From assembly GCA_012838345.1 (NCBI GenBank), contig DUPK01000021.1:1-64000 (forward strand): a DNA stretch of 64,000 nucleotides. Direction: 5' to 3'. The notes beneath the pieces were generated by a model. It was given only the letters and a program-made list of their open reading frames with translations. It was not told the origin of the DNA and made no database searches. This document shows, piece by piece, positions 50,230 through 59,420 of the stretch. Position numbers and translations under genes: made by a program. Positions within the stretch are counted from its first letter, which is position 1. The number at the start of each line of letters is the position of its first letter. The stretch is from Clostridiales bacterium. Its GTDB lineage: Bacteria > Bacillota > Clostridia > Oscillospirales > Oscillospiraceae.

Positions 50230-51270
50230 TTGAAAAGAAAAGTATTATCACTGCTGCTCTGCGCGCTCCTGATTGCCGGTCTAACCTTCGGATGCGCGAA
50301 CAAGAAAGCGCCGCCCCTCAAGGATACGTTTTTTGAAATCGCCGATAGCGTCAGCAAGCTCGAGGAAATCGGCTTTGACGCCTCGCTCAGCATGAGCATC
50401 CCCACTGATTCCGAGAGCAATTATACAAGCATTATGGGCGATATTACCGATGCAAAGCTGAGCATAAGCGGCAGCTCCTCAAAGTTCTTTAACCAGTTTG
50501 CATGCGAAATCGTGGCCACGGTAAGGGGCTCGCAGGGCGAATCCACACTGAAGGTCACGGACATACTTTTCGACGATAGCGGACTGTATATTAACCTGCG
50601 CACGCTTTTCAACCTGTTAAGCTTAAGTCAGGGCATCGGAGGCCCCTACGATGCTCTGTTTAATTCGGACTATCTGGGGATAACACCCGAGGACCTGTCA
50701 GCATTTACCGGAATGCCTTTGTCCAATCTGCAAGACAAGGAGAATCTGCCGAAGAACCAGGAACTCAACAACCACATGCTCAAGGTGTTTAGAGACTCCC
50801 TGAAGGCTGAGAACTTTAAAGAAGAGGGCGGCATTTACACCCTGACCCTGAACTCATCTGATTTGGCCGAGATTGCAAAGGCCTTTGCCTCCGACGTGGA
50901 AACCAACGCCGGCATATATGCCGACGCCCTGCTCGAAACGGCGGCTGTAAGCCCGGGGTATCTCGCTATATTAGGGCTTGAGAAGGAAAACCCAAGCCGC
51001 GACGAGGTTATTGCCTTCGTAAAAGAAAAGGCGGCCGAGCTGTCTTCAGATTTGGCGCAGGATACGAGCATAGGTACTTCCAGCCTGCTCATCTCGCTCG
51101 GCAAGGGCAAGGCCGACAAGTCCTACGACATACGAGTGTCGCTCACGGCTCCCGAAGAAGATATTGACATAAAAGCCGACATCTCTCTTGCCGAGGTCGG
51201 AACGGAGAAAATAACACCGCCCACAGATTACGTTAAATTTGACGATTTTTTGTCTATCTTTTTGATGTAA
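50230..51270 (+). CDS. Predicted lipoprotein, unknown
   Basis: A 346-residue protein with a lipoprotein signal (basic start, hydrophobic core, lipobox ending F-G-C at Cys22). The mature part is acidic and mixes helices with beta-strands such as L-Y-I-N-L-R-T-L and I-Y-T-L-T-L-N-S. It resembles the many uncharacterised clostridial lipoproteins with a two-lobed beta fold; I cannot name a family. The start is TTG with AAAGGA about nine bases upstream; no ATG lies in a better place. It stands alone between two terminators. Confidence 0.72.
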   Translation: MKRKVLSLLLCALLIAGLTFGCANKKAPPLKDTFFEIADSVSKLEEIGFDASLSMSIPTDSESNYTSIMGDITDAKLSISGSSSKFFNQFACEIVATVRGSQGESTLKVTDILFDDSGLYINLRTLFNLLSLSQGIGGPYDALFNSDYLGITPEDLSAFTGMPLSNLQDKENLPKNQELNNHMLKVFRDSLKAENFKEEGGIYTLTLNSSDLAEIAKAFASDVETNAGIYADALLETAAVSPGYLAILGLEKENPSRDEVIAFVKEKAAELSSDLAQDTSIGTSSLLISLGKGKADKSYDIRVSLTAPEEDIDIKADISLAEVGTEKITPPTDYVKFDDFLSIFLM

Positions 51271-51302
51271 GCTAAACCCCACACCGGTTTAAATTAAAAA
51301 TT

Positions 51303-51351
51303 AAGCCCCAATTGCAGGGCGGCTTTTCGCCGGCTGGCATTGGGGTTTTTT
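51303..51351. terminator. Bidirectional terminator between lipoprotein and mutL genes
   Basis: CCCCAAT (51306-51312) pairs with ATTGGGG (51339-51345) and encloses an inner GGCGG/CCGGC-type stem; TTTTTT follows on the plus strand. It reaches the mutL stop. Confidence 0.75.
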
Positions 51352-53200
51352 ATATGCGCTTAAAGCTCTTATCGAGAGTGTTCTTCGTAAGTTCGACCGA
51401 CACGGGCCTGCCGTGCGGGCAGTATTTTATCTCGCCCGACATAACGGCGGAAACAAGGGGCTGGTACTCCTCGGGCTGCGAGAGCTTCCCCGCCTTTATT
51501 GCGGCCTTGCAGGCTATGCTCGCTAGTATCTCGTCCCTGACGCCTAAACTCCCCGGCCTTTTTCCCAGCCTTATCTCCTCGCAGATTTCGGTCAGCAGCG
51601 CCGTTATGTCCGAAATCTCGATTCCTTCCGGCGCGCTGTTTACGGCCAAAGCCCCGCCGCCATAATCCTCAATCTCAAAGCCCATTTCATTGAGCAGCTC
51701 GCGACTACACAGAAGCTCCGAGGCTTCCTCGCGCCCCACCCGGGCGATATAGGGCGTAAGCAGGGTCTGCGTCATCACCCCTGCCCCGCTTGCTTTGAGG
51801 CGGTCGAAGAGCATCCGCTCGTGGGCTGCGTGCTTGTCGATAAGAAAGAGGCTCTCGCCACGCTCTGCGATTATGTATGAGCCCATCGCCTCGCCGATTA
51901 TGCGAAAGGGGGTTTTTTCGGGCGCGGGCTCCCCTTCCGGCGGCGCTTCTTCGACGGGTTCTTCCTCCTGTGTTTTAGCCACGCCGTAGAGTATTTTAAT
52001 CTGCTCAAAGGTCTCTGGCTGCAAAGGCTTGCTGCTCTCAGGCGGCCTAATACTTGTCTTAAAAGTAACGCCCGCGTTATAGGGCGTTTCTCTGACCTTA
52101 TCCTCATGCTCACCCAAGGCGGGCGGCGTTACTTCCTTCATTGCCTCCGTTGCAGGCTTTGTAGTGGAAGACTCGTGGCGCGAGGGCCCTATTTCCACCC
52201 GGGGAACCATCGTCTCGCCGTCGAGCGCGGCCTTCACGGCGTAATGCACGGTATCGAAAACCTGGCGCTCGCTTAAGAACTTAACTTCCGTCTTGGCGGG
52301 GTGGACGTTTACGTCGACCGCGGCAGGGTTTATGTTTATGTAGAGAACGCAGGAGGGAAAGCGCACTGTGAAAATCCTGCTTTTGTAAGCCTGCTCGAGC
52401 GCCGCCTGAAGTAGCGCGGATTTTACGAATCTCCCGTTTATAAAGAAAAACTGGTGGCTCCTGTTGCCCCGCGCCGCCTCGGGCGAGCAGACATAGCCAT
52501 GGGCGGAGATGCCCTCGCCAGAAAACCGCGCTTCAAGCAGGGAGCTGGCAAACCCGCGCCCAAGCACGGAGTAGATGCAGGAATCCACCCGACCGTCCCC
52601 TGGGGTTTGGAACTCCTCCTTGTCGTCCTTTATAAAACGCAGCGAGACCTCGGGGTGCGACAGGGCGCAGCGCACAACTGCAGCCGACACCGCGGCGGCT
52701 TCGGCAGAATCCTTCTTCATGAACTTCAGCCTGGCCGGGGTGTTGAAAAACAGGTCGCGGATGATTATCGTCGTGCCCTCGGGGCAGCCGACCGGCGAAA
52801 TGTCGAGGACCTTGCCGCCCTCGAGAGAAATATATGTGCCCTCGCCGGCCCCCCGCTCCCTTGTAAACATCTCCACGCGGGACACCGCCGCTATGGCGGC
52901 GAGGGCTTCGCCGCGAAAGCCGAGGGTCTTTATTGAAGAAAGTTCCTCCTCTCTCAGGAGCTTGCTCGTTGCGTGCCGCAAAAAGGCGGTGGGAACGTCC
53001 TCCGGGGCTATCCCGCAGCCGTTGTCGGTCACGCGTATATAGGTCATACCGCCGTTTTTTATCTCCACCGTCACGGCACTTGCGCCCGCGTCAATCGAGT
53101 TTTCGCACAGCTCCTTGACCACCGAGGCGGGGCGCTCTACCACCTCTCCCGCGGCAATCAGGTCCGCCATATGCTGCGGCATTTCAAATATTTTTGCCAT
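51350..53200 (-). CDS. mutL: DNA mismatch repair protein MutL
   Basis: MutL links mismatch recognition by MutS to strand removal. The 616-residue protein has the GHKL ATPase motifs A-G-E-V-V-E-R-P-A-S-V-V-K-E-L, D-N-G-C-G-I and T-L-G-F-R-G-E-A-L. After a proline/glutamate-rich linker comes a C-terminal domain of the endonuclease type, with D-K-H-A-A-H-E-R (DQHA-like; the last acidic position is D, not E) and C-P-H-G-R-P. The ATG at 53200 follows GGAGG. In this region mutL and mutS are on opposite strands, separated by two genes. Confidence 0.96.
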   Translation of the reverse strand: MAKIFEMPQHMADLIAAGEVVERPASVVKELCENSIDAGASAVTVEIKNGGMTYIRVTDNGCGIAPEDVPTAFLRHATSKLLREEELSSIKTLGFRGEALAAIAAVSRVEMFTRERGAGEGTYISLEGGKVLDISPVGCPEGTTIIIRDLFFNTPARLKFMKKDSAEAAAVSAAVVRCALSHPEVSLRFIKDDKEEFQTPGDGRVDSCIYSVLGRGFASSLLEARFSGEGISAHGYVCSPEAARGNRSHQFFFINGRFVKSALLQAALEQAYKSRIFTVRFPSCVLYININPAAVDVNVHPAKTEVKFLSERQVFDTVHYAVKAALDGETMVPRVEIGPSRHESSTTKPATEAMKEVTPPALGEHEDKVRETPYNAGVTFKTSIRPPESSKPLQPETFEQIKILYGVAKTQEEEPVEEAPPEGEPAPEKTPFRIIGEAMGSYIIAERGESLFLIDKHAAHERMLFDRLKASGAGVMTQTLLTPYIARVGREEASELLCSRELLNEMGFEIEDYGGGALAVNSAPEGIEISDITALLTEICEEIRLGKRPGSLGVRDEILASIACKAAIKAGKLSQPEEYQPLVSAVMSGEIKYCPHGRPVSVELTKNTLDKSFKRI

Positions 53201-53234
53201 CTTATCCTCCAAACCGGGGAAAACTAATTGCTGC

Positions 53235-54326
53235 TTATCTGTAGCTTATCTCTAGGCCCTTTGCAAGGCGGGGGTCCACGTCTATCCTCACCTTGTCGCC
53301 GTTTTGGCTGTCGGTGGACGTGACATTTATAACCATGAAGTTCATGCCGACTCCGCCCATAATCCTTGCCCTTTCCGGGCCAATCTTTACAACAGGCCTG
53401 TTTTGCTTAAGCCGCCTGCCTATGAGGGCGGCAAGGCGCGAGAACGGCCCCCTGAGGCTTACGTCGGAGCAGTCGGGACCAAGGCCGACACCGTTGTACC
53501 AGCCCACCGGCACCACGGCGGTTTTCAGGGGCTTTTTGATTTTCCGCCCGCCGCCCGCGCCTATTTTCCCGCCGGCCGGATGCCATTTTACCTCCTCGAG
53601 CCCTGCTTCGATATAACCGACCTTCCTGAGCCCGAAGTTCTCCTTGCCGGAAAGCCTCCCGATAAGGGCGCTGCCGGGGCAGACCGCGTCAAGGTTGCAA
53701 AAATCGTACCTGAATAGCGCGACGGAGTCGGCGGCGTGGGCAATGCCGGTTTCAAAGCCGGCCTCGTTGATTTTGGCTATGACCTCCCGAAAGCCTTCAA
53801 GCTCTTCCCGCGCCTGCTTCTCCTTTTTCAGGGCGTCCGAAAAGCGCATGTAAATGCCGGACACCGCGAGGTTTGACATATAGTTGTATATCGAAAGAAT
53901 CTTGTCAATCTCGTTCGGGCGGAAGCCGTAATGCCCGAGGCCCATATCAACTTTTACATGCACCTCCGCCACCATGCCCAGACTCTCGGCTATGCCGTTA
54001 ATGGCAGCCGCGGCCTCGTGGGAGCCGCAGGTCAAAATGGCCCTGTTTTCAATAAGCTTTTTAATCTCCGTTGGGTCGAGAGTGGAGCGCAGCATGAGAA
54101 TATTTTCCTCCTCAAAGCCCTCGTCACGCAAAGACACAACGTCCCCTGTCTCCGATACCGCGAAGGAGCCAATACCCTCCTCGCGCAAAAGCCTTGCCGC
54201 CTCCAAAAGGCCCATGCCCTGGGCGTTGGCGCTAAGATTTGCGATTATCTGGGCACCGTCCGCCCTCTGCTTAATAAGCTGCAAGTTGAATGTGACATCC
54301 TGCCTGTCAATGACCAGTGTCTTCAT
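53235..54326 (-). CDS. Alanine racemase-like protein lacking the PLP lysine
   Basis: A 363-residue protein with the alanine-racemase fold pattern: an N-terminal barrel (V-I-D-R-Q-D-V-T-F-N-L-Q-L-I; V-H-V-K-V-D-M-G-L-G-H-Y-G-F near 125-138; H-A-A-D-S-V-A near 196) and a C-terminal beta domain (V-V-P-V-G-W-Y-N-G-V near 270). Where Alr has V-K-A-N-A-Y-G-H-G, this reads L-S-A-N-A-Q-G-M-G near residue 37, so the PLP-binding lysine is Ser and the next tyrosine is Gln. It is unlikely to racemise alanine and may be a binding or regulatory paralogue. Start at 54326 behind GGGG. Confidence 0.78.
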   Translation of the reverse strand: MKTLVIDRQDVTFNLQLIKQRADGAQIIANLSANAQGMGLLEAARLLREEGIGSFAVSETGDVVSLRDEGFEEENILMLRSTLDPTEIKKLIENRAILTCGSHEAAAAINGIAESLGMVAEVHVKVDMGLGHYGFRPNEIDKILSIYNYMSNLAVSGIYMRFSDALKKEKQAREELEGFREVIAKINEAGFETGIAHAADSVALFRYDFCNLDAVCPGSALIGRLSGKENFGLRKVGYIEAGLEEVKWHPAGGKIGAGGGRKIKKPLKTAVVPVGWYNGVGLGPDCSDVSLRGPFSRLAALIGRRLKQNRPVVKIGPERARIMGGVGMNFMVINVTSTDSQNGDKVRIDVDPRLAKGLEISYR

Positions 54327-54485
54327 AGGCGCAGCCCCTTTTTTCAAAGTTATTTTCCAAAGTTTATTAGTTTCGGCTTTCTTCTACCAGTATAACTACT
54401 TCCCGACAATTCGTCAAACACCGGTTGTATATTTCCCTCTAAAATGTTAAAATAGTGTACTATTATGTGATCGGAGAAACTTACC

Positions 54486-55898
54486 TTGAAACGCATGGAA
54501 GCATCTGAATACGAATTTGAGAGCCAAGTTGATATAATGGACAAAATAGCGGCGAGAAACAGCCTGCTCCCCTCGCCTCCGAAAGCCTATGTGGATACCT
54601 ACGGCTGCCAGCAGAACGAGGCGGACAGCGAGCGGCTGCGCGGAATGCTCAGCCGCATGGGATACGTGTTCACTCAGAACGAATTTGAAGCCGACGTGGC
54701 GCTTATCAACACCTGCGCGGTTCGCGAGCACGCCGAGATGCGCATTCTCGGCAACGTCGGCGCGCTCGTCCACGCCAAGAAAGCGCGAAAGGACATGATT
54801 ATAGCAGTCTGCGGCTGTATGGTCCAGCAGGAGCACATGGCTGAGAAGATAAAAAAATCCTACCCGCATGTGGACCTAGTGTTCGGGACACACGAGCTGC
54901 AAAACTTCCCGGAGCTGCTTGAGCGCCTGCTTCTTGCGCCCAAGCGCAGGCGGGTCTTCGCAGTCAGCGACTCGGAAGGGCGCATATCAGAGGGGCTCCC
55001 CGTCCACAGGGACAGGGGCGTCAAGTCCTGGCTGCCTGTAATGTACGGCTGCAACAACTTCTGCTCCTACTGCATCGTGCCCTATGTGCGCGGCAGGGAG
55101 CGAAGCCGCCTGCCCGAGAACGTAATCGCCGAGGCAAGGGAAATCATAGCCTCAGGCTACAAGGACATCACACTTCTGGGCCAGAACGTAAACTCCTACG
55201 GCAAAGACCTCGGAACAGGCGTCGATTTTGCCTACCTCATTGAGGAAATAAACAAAATCGAGGGCGAGTTCGTCATACGCTTTATGACCAGCCACCCGAA
55301 GGACGCGACAAGGCGGCTTTTCGAGACGATGGCGGCCTGCGAGAAGGCCGCAAGGCATATCCACCTGCCCTTCCAGGCGGGCAATACCCGCGTCCTCAAG
55401 GCGATGAACCGCGGCTATACAAAGGAGCAGTATCTAGACCTCATTGCAATGGCAAAGGAGATAATACCCGACATCGTGCTTACAAGCGACGTAATCGTTG
55501 GCTTCCCCGGGGAGACCGACGAGGAGTTTGAGGACACTCTGGACGTCATCAGGAAAGTGCGCTTTGATTCGCTGTTTACGTTTATATATTCAAAGAGAAA
55601 AGGCACCCCCGCCGCCGAAATGCCCGACCCGTTCACAAGGGAGGAAAAGCAAAAGCGCTTTGACAGGCTCCTTGAGCTTCAAAACGCCATCTCCTCCGAA
55701 AAGCACGCCGAGTATGTAGGCAAAACCATGCAAGTGCTTGTCGACGGCGAGGGCGAAGGCGGAGAGTACAACCTGACCGCGCGCACCTCGGGGGGCAGGC
55801 TTGTCCATCTCGCGGGCGACAGGGCGCTTATCGGCTCCTTCACCGACGTCGAGATAACAGGCAGCACGAACTGGGCGCTGTTCGGAAAAATCAAGTAG
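54486..55898 (+). CDS. miaB: tRNA-2-methylthio-N6-dimethylallyladenosine synthase MiaB
   Basis: MiaB is a radical-SAM methylthiotransferase that modifies A37 of tRNAs reading UNN codons. The 470-residue protein has the N-terminal methylthio domain (T-Y-G-C-Q-Q-N-E-A-D, plus later cysteines for the second cluster), the SAM cluster motif C-N-N-F-C-S-Y-C-I-V-P near 188-198, G-Q-N-V-N-S-Y-G, and a C-terminal TRAM domain. The TTG start at 54486 is chosen because GGAG is nine bases upstream. It begins the plus-strand block miaB-mutS-CPBP. Confidence 0.96.
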   Translation: MKRMEASEYEFESQVDIMDKIAARNSLLPSPPKAYVDTYGCQQNEADSERLRGMLSRMGYVFTQNEFEADVALINTCAVREHAEMRILGNVGALVHAKKARKDMIIAVCGCMVQQEHMAEKIKKSYPHVDLVFGTHELQNFPELLERLLLAPKRRRVFAVSDSEGRISEGLPVHRDRGVKSWLPVMYGCNNFCSYCIVPYVRGRERSRLPENVIAEAREIIASGYKDITLLGQNVNSYGKDLGTGVDFAYLIEEINKIEGEFVIRFMTSHPKDATRRLFETMAACEKAARHIHLPFQAGNTRVLKAMNRGYTKEQYLDLIAMAKEIIPDIVLTSDVIVGFPGETDEEFEDTLDVIRKVRFDSLFTFIYSKRKGTPAAEMPDPFTREEKQKRFDRLLELQNAISSEKHAEYVGKTMQVLVDGEGEGGEYNLTARTSGGRLVHLAGDRALIGSFTDVEITGSTNWALFGKIK

Positions 55899-55908
55899 GA
55901 GGTGCCGC

Positions 55909-58512
55909 ATGGCGGAACTGACACCTATGATGAGGCAGTACAGGGAGATAAAGAGCCGGACCCCGGACTGCATCTTGTTTTTCAGGCTCGGCGATTTCTA
56001 CGAGATGTTCGACGAGGACGCCAAGACAGCCTCAAGGGAGCTTGATTTGACGCTCACGACAAGGGACAGGGGCAAGGAACCCGAGGACCAGACACCCATG
56101 TGCGGCGTGCCCTACCACTCGAGCGAGGCCTATATAGCAAGGCTGCTTGCCAAGGGTTATAAGGTAGCCATCTGCGAGCAGATGGAGGACCCCGCCCTCG
56201 CCAAAGGGCTTGTGTCCCGCGAGGTCGTGCGAATAATTACACCCGGGACCGTTATAGACAGCTCCATGCTCGATGAAAACAAGCCCAACTATATTGCCTC
56301 CGTCTATCTTGACTCAAGGGGCGGCGCCGTATGCTTTGCCGATATTTCCACCGGAGAGTTTTCGCTCGCGGAGTTCTCACAGAAGGCCGAATCGCATATA
56401 GTAAACGAGCTTAGTCGCTACCGTCCCGCCGAGGCTGTTATTAACTCCGGCGCGGCGCAAAGCTCCGCCGTGACCGGGACAATCAAGGCTCTTCCGAGCT
56501 GTCCCTTCCAGGTATCGGACGAGCGCTTCGATTTTATGTTGGGCGCGGCGAGAATATGCGAACAGTTTTCCGCCTCCGACCTTGACGAGCTCGGCCTAGG
56601 CAGTAAGCACTCCGCGGTCTGCGCGGCGGGAGCGCTGCTGTCCTACATACACGAAACGCAGAAAACCGACCTTACGCATATAAACACGATAAACCTGTAC
56701 ACATCCGGGCGCTACATGGAGCTTGACATGCAGACAAGGCGCAATCTGGAGCTGACCGAAACCCTGCGCATGGGGGAAAAGAAGGGCAGCCTTTTATGGG
56801 TCATTGACAAGACTAAAACCCCGATGGGCGGAAGGCTCCTGCGCTCCTGGCTCGAAAAGCCGCTGCTCACGCCCGCTGTCATCAAGCGCCGCCTCAACGC
56901 GGTAGACGAGCTTTGCAGGGAAAACATAGCAAGAAACGAAATCATGCTTAATCTGCGTGAAATCGGGGACATCGAGCGCCTTATCAGCAGGATTGTCTAC
57001 GGCACAGCCAACTGCCGCGACCTCGTTGCGCTCTCGTCCTCCGTGGCAAAGCTTCCTGTAATAAAGAAGCTCCTTTCCCCGATGAAGTCCTTGGCACTCA
57101 GAGAGCTCTCAGCGCTTGACACGCTCGAGGACATAGGCGCGAAAATCGACCGCGCCATTGTCGACGACCCACCTTTTTCCGTTCGCGAGGGTGGTATGAT
57201 ACGCCCGGGATACAGCGAGGAAGTCGACCGCCTGCGCCGCCTTACCGAAAATGTAAGCAGCGAAATCGAGTCGATAGCCCTTTCCGAGCGGGAGAAGACG
57301 GGAATAAAAAAACTCAAAGTCGGCTACAACAAAGTGTTCGGCTATTACATCGAAATCCCCCGCTCTCAGAGCTCCGAGGCGCCCGAGAGCTATGTGCGCA
57401 AGCAGACGCTTGCCAACTGCGAGCGCTTTATCACACAGGAGCTCAAAGAGCTTGAGGCTTCAATCCTGACAGCACACGAGCGCCTTAAGACCCTCGAATA
57501 CGAGCTCTTTACCGAGCTGCGCGAGGGCATAGCCGCCGAGGTTGTCCGCATTCAGAAGACAGCGGCGGCGGTGGCTGAGGCCGACGTGCTGGCTTCCCTG
57601 GCCGAAACGGCAGTCAGAAACAACTACTGCATGCCCGAGGTGGACCTTTCGGACGTAATCGACATTAAGGAGGGCCGCCACCCTGTTGTTGAGCGCACCC
57701 ACACAGGCGGGCTTTTTGTACCCAACGACGTCTACCTCGACTGCGGCTCAAACCGCACACTCATTATAACCGGCCCCAACATGGCAGGAAAATCCACCTA
57801 CATGCGCCAGACCGCGCTTATCGTGCTTATGGCGCAGATAGGCAGCTTCGTCCCCGCGAAATCCGCGCGCATAGGCATTGTCGACAGGATATTCACTCGC
57901 ATAGGCGCTTCGGACGACCTTGCCGCGGGGCAGTCGACCTTCATGGTGGAGATGCATGAAGTGGCCCAGATTCTCAAAAACGCAAGCCCGAAAAGCCTGC
58001 TCGTCCTCGACGAGATTGGCCGCGGGACCTCGACCTTCGACGGTATGGCTATAGCCCGGGCAGTCATGGAATACTGCAACGACAAGACCAGGCTCGGCGC
58101 AAAAACCATGTTTGCCACGCACTACCATGAGCTGACGGTCCTGGAAAACGAGCTTGAGGGCGTAAAAAACTATAATATTTCCGCGAAAAAGCGCGGGGAC
58201 GAGGTCATATTCTTACGGAAAATAGTGCCCGGCGGCGCCGACGACAGCTTCGGAATTGAGGTCGCAAAGCTTGCCGGGGTCCCCGACTACGTCATACGCA
58301 GGGCTAAGACCGTGCTTGCCTCCCTCGAGGGCGACGCGCCCAGGGGTAAGAAGAAGCTTTTGCCGATTTTAGAGGGCGATAGCGGCCAGCTTTCGCTTGA
58401 GAATATGGCCGCCGACGCCATAGCCGAGCGCCTTCGAATGACGGACCTTGACACTATTACTCCACTGGAGGCAATGAACCTGCTCTACGAGCTGAAACGG
58501 AGTGTGGAATAA
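55909..58512 (+). CDS. mutS: DNA mismatch repair protein MutS
   Basis: MutS recognises mispairs and small loops. The 867-residue protein opens with P-M-M-R-Q-Y and the mismatch-probing motif G-D-F-Y-E-M-F near residues 27-33. The ATPase domain has Walker A G-P-N-M-A-G-K-S-T near 621-629, Walker B V-L-D-E-I-G-R-G-T-S-T near 701-711 and the conserved F-A-T-H-Y-H-E-L. A C-terminal dimerisation helix is present. GGAGG stands before the ATG, ten bases after miaB. Confidence 0.97.
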   Translation: MAELTPMMRQYREIKSRTPDCILFFRLGDFYEMFDEDAKTASRELDLTLTTRDRGKEPEDQTPMCGVPYHSSEAYIARLLAKGYKVAICEQMEDPALAKGLVSREVVRIITPGTVIDSSMLDENKPNYIASVYLDSRGGAVCFADISTGEFSLAEFSQKAESHIVNELSRYRPAEAVINSGAAQSSAVTGTIKALPSCPFQVSDERFDFMLGAARICEQFSASDLDELGLGSKHSAVCAAGALLSYIHETQKTDLTHINTINLYTSGRYMELDMQTRRNLELTETLRMGEKKGSLLWVIDKTKTPMGGRLLRSWLEKPLLTPAVIKRRLNAVDELCRENIARNEIMLNLREIGDIERLISRIVYGTANCRDLVALSSSVAKLPVIKKLLSPMKSLALRELSALDTLEDIGAKIDRAIVDDPPFSVREGGMIRPGYSEEVDRLRRLTENVSSEIESIALSEREKTGIKKLKVGYNKVFGYYIEIPRSQSSEAPESYVRKQTLANCERFITQELKELEASILTAHERLKTLEYELFTELREGIAAEVVRIQKTAAAVAEADVLASLAETAVRNNYCMPEVDLSDVIDIKEGRHPVVERTHTGGLFVPNDVYLDCGSNRTLIITGPNMAGKSTYMRQTALIVLMAQIGSFVPAKSARIGIVDRIFTRIGASDDLAAGQSTFMVEMHEVAQILKNASPKSLLVLDEIGRGTSTFDGMAIARAVMEYCNDKTRLGAKTMFATHYHELTVLENELEGVKNYNISAKKRGDEVIFLRKIVPGGADDSFGIEVAKLAGVPDYVIRRAKTVLASLEGDAPRGKKKLLPILEGDSGQLSLENMAADAIAERLRMTDLDTITPLEAMNLLYELKRSVE

Positions 58513-58513
58513 T

Positions 58514-59212
58514 TTGAATCATGTCCAACCTATAGGCAAAAAGGAGCTGATATTCGGGCTTATCTTCCTTCCCATATACATTTTCGTCCTGCCAGTGGCG
58601 ATAGGATATGCCTCCTTAGATTTTTTCGAGTTTTTCAAAATCAGCCCCTCGGCCGCCCATGTCACGCTGCTGTACTATTTCGTCTCCCTAATATTCATTC
58701 TAATCATCCTGGGTTCATTTCTCAAGGAGTCCTTTTTTGCCTTTTTCGGAAGATTGGGCAGCTCCCTGCACGCTACATTTATGGGCTATATGATTTACGT
58801 CGCGCTATTATACGCCGTGTCAATTCTTATATCAATCCTCATCATACAGCAGACCCCCAATCCCAACAACGAGGCCGTCCAGAACCTGCTGCAGCAAAAC
58901 TCCAGAGCCATGATGATGTCCTCTCTACTCCTTGCCCCGATAGTGGAGGAGACACTCTTCCGCGGTTTGGTTTTCGCACCCCTGCTAAAGGTAAACCGCA
59001 TTGCCGCATATGCGCTGTCCTTTCTGATTTTCGCCTTTTACCACATCTGGCAGTACGTTCTCTCAGGGCTGACGCCGCAGTTTTTCATCTATCTCCTCCA
59101 ATACCTGCCCGGCTCAATCGTTCTTTCATGGTCCTATGAAAAAAGCGGAACCATATGGTCGCCAATTCTGCTGCATGCGCTTATAAACGCTGCGGCCATA
59201 CGCTCCTTTTAA
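58514..59212 (+). CDS. CPBP-family intramembrane protease
   Basis: A 232-residue integral membrane protein with about seven hydrophobic segments. The CPBP/Abi signature is complete: E-E-T-L-F-R-G near residues 148-154, F-A-F-Y-H-I-W near 177-183, and a final H-A-L-I-N helix near 222-226. These form the glutamate/histidine active site of intramembrane proteases related to CAAX prenyl endopeptidase. A TTG at 58514, with GGAG 11 bases upstream, is preferred to a GTG at 58502 that overlaps mutS. The substrate is unknown. Confidence 0.85.
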   Translation: MNHVQPIGKKELIFGLIFLPIYIFVLPVAIGYASLDFFEFFKISPSAAHVTLLYYFVSLIFILIILGSFLKESFFAFFGRLGSSLHATFMGYMIYVALLYAVSILISILIIQQTPNPNNEAVQNLLQQNSRAMMMSSLLLAPIVEETLFRGLVFAPLLKVNRIAAYALSFLIFAFYHIWQYVLSGLTPQFFIYLLQYLPGSIVLSWSYEKSGTIWSPILLHALINAAAIRSF

Positions 59213-59324
59213 TATAATTGTCTAAACTTATCTAAATTTGAACTAATTTTTGACCTTTTTTGGACTATATATAGAAATTGCTTTTTCCCGCTTGTTAGAA
59301 GTTAAGTCATATGCTATATTTTGT

Positions 59325-59357
59325 GATGTTCGGCCACCGAACATCATTTTATTTTTT
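59325..59357 (+). terminator. Terminator after the CPBP gene
   Basis: A perfect nine-base stem (GATGTTCGG / CCGAACATC) with a three-base loop and ATTTTATTTTTT following. It lies over 100 bases past the stop and just ahead of the symporter gene. Confidence 0.85.
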
Positions 59358-59420
59358 ATATGATATATCTTATAAGATATTTTATGTAATAATTATTCAA
59401 TTAAGAGGGGCCATCGTTAA

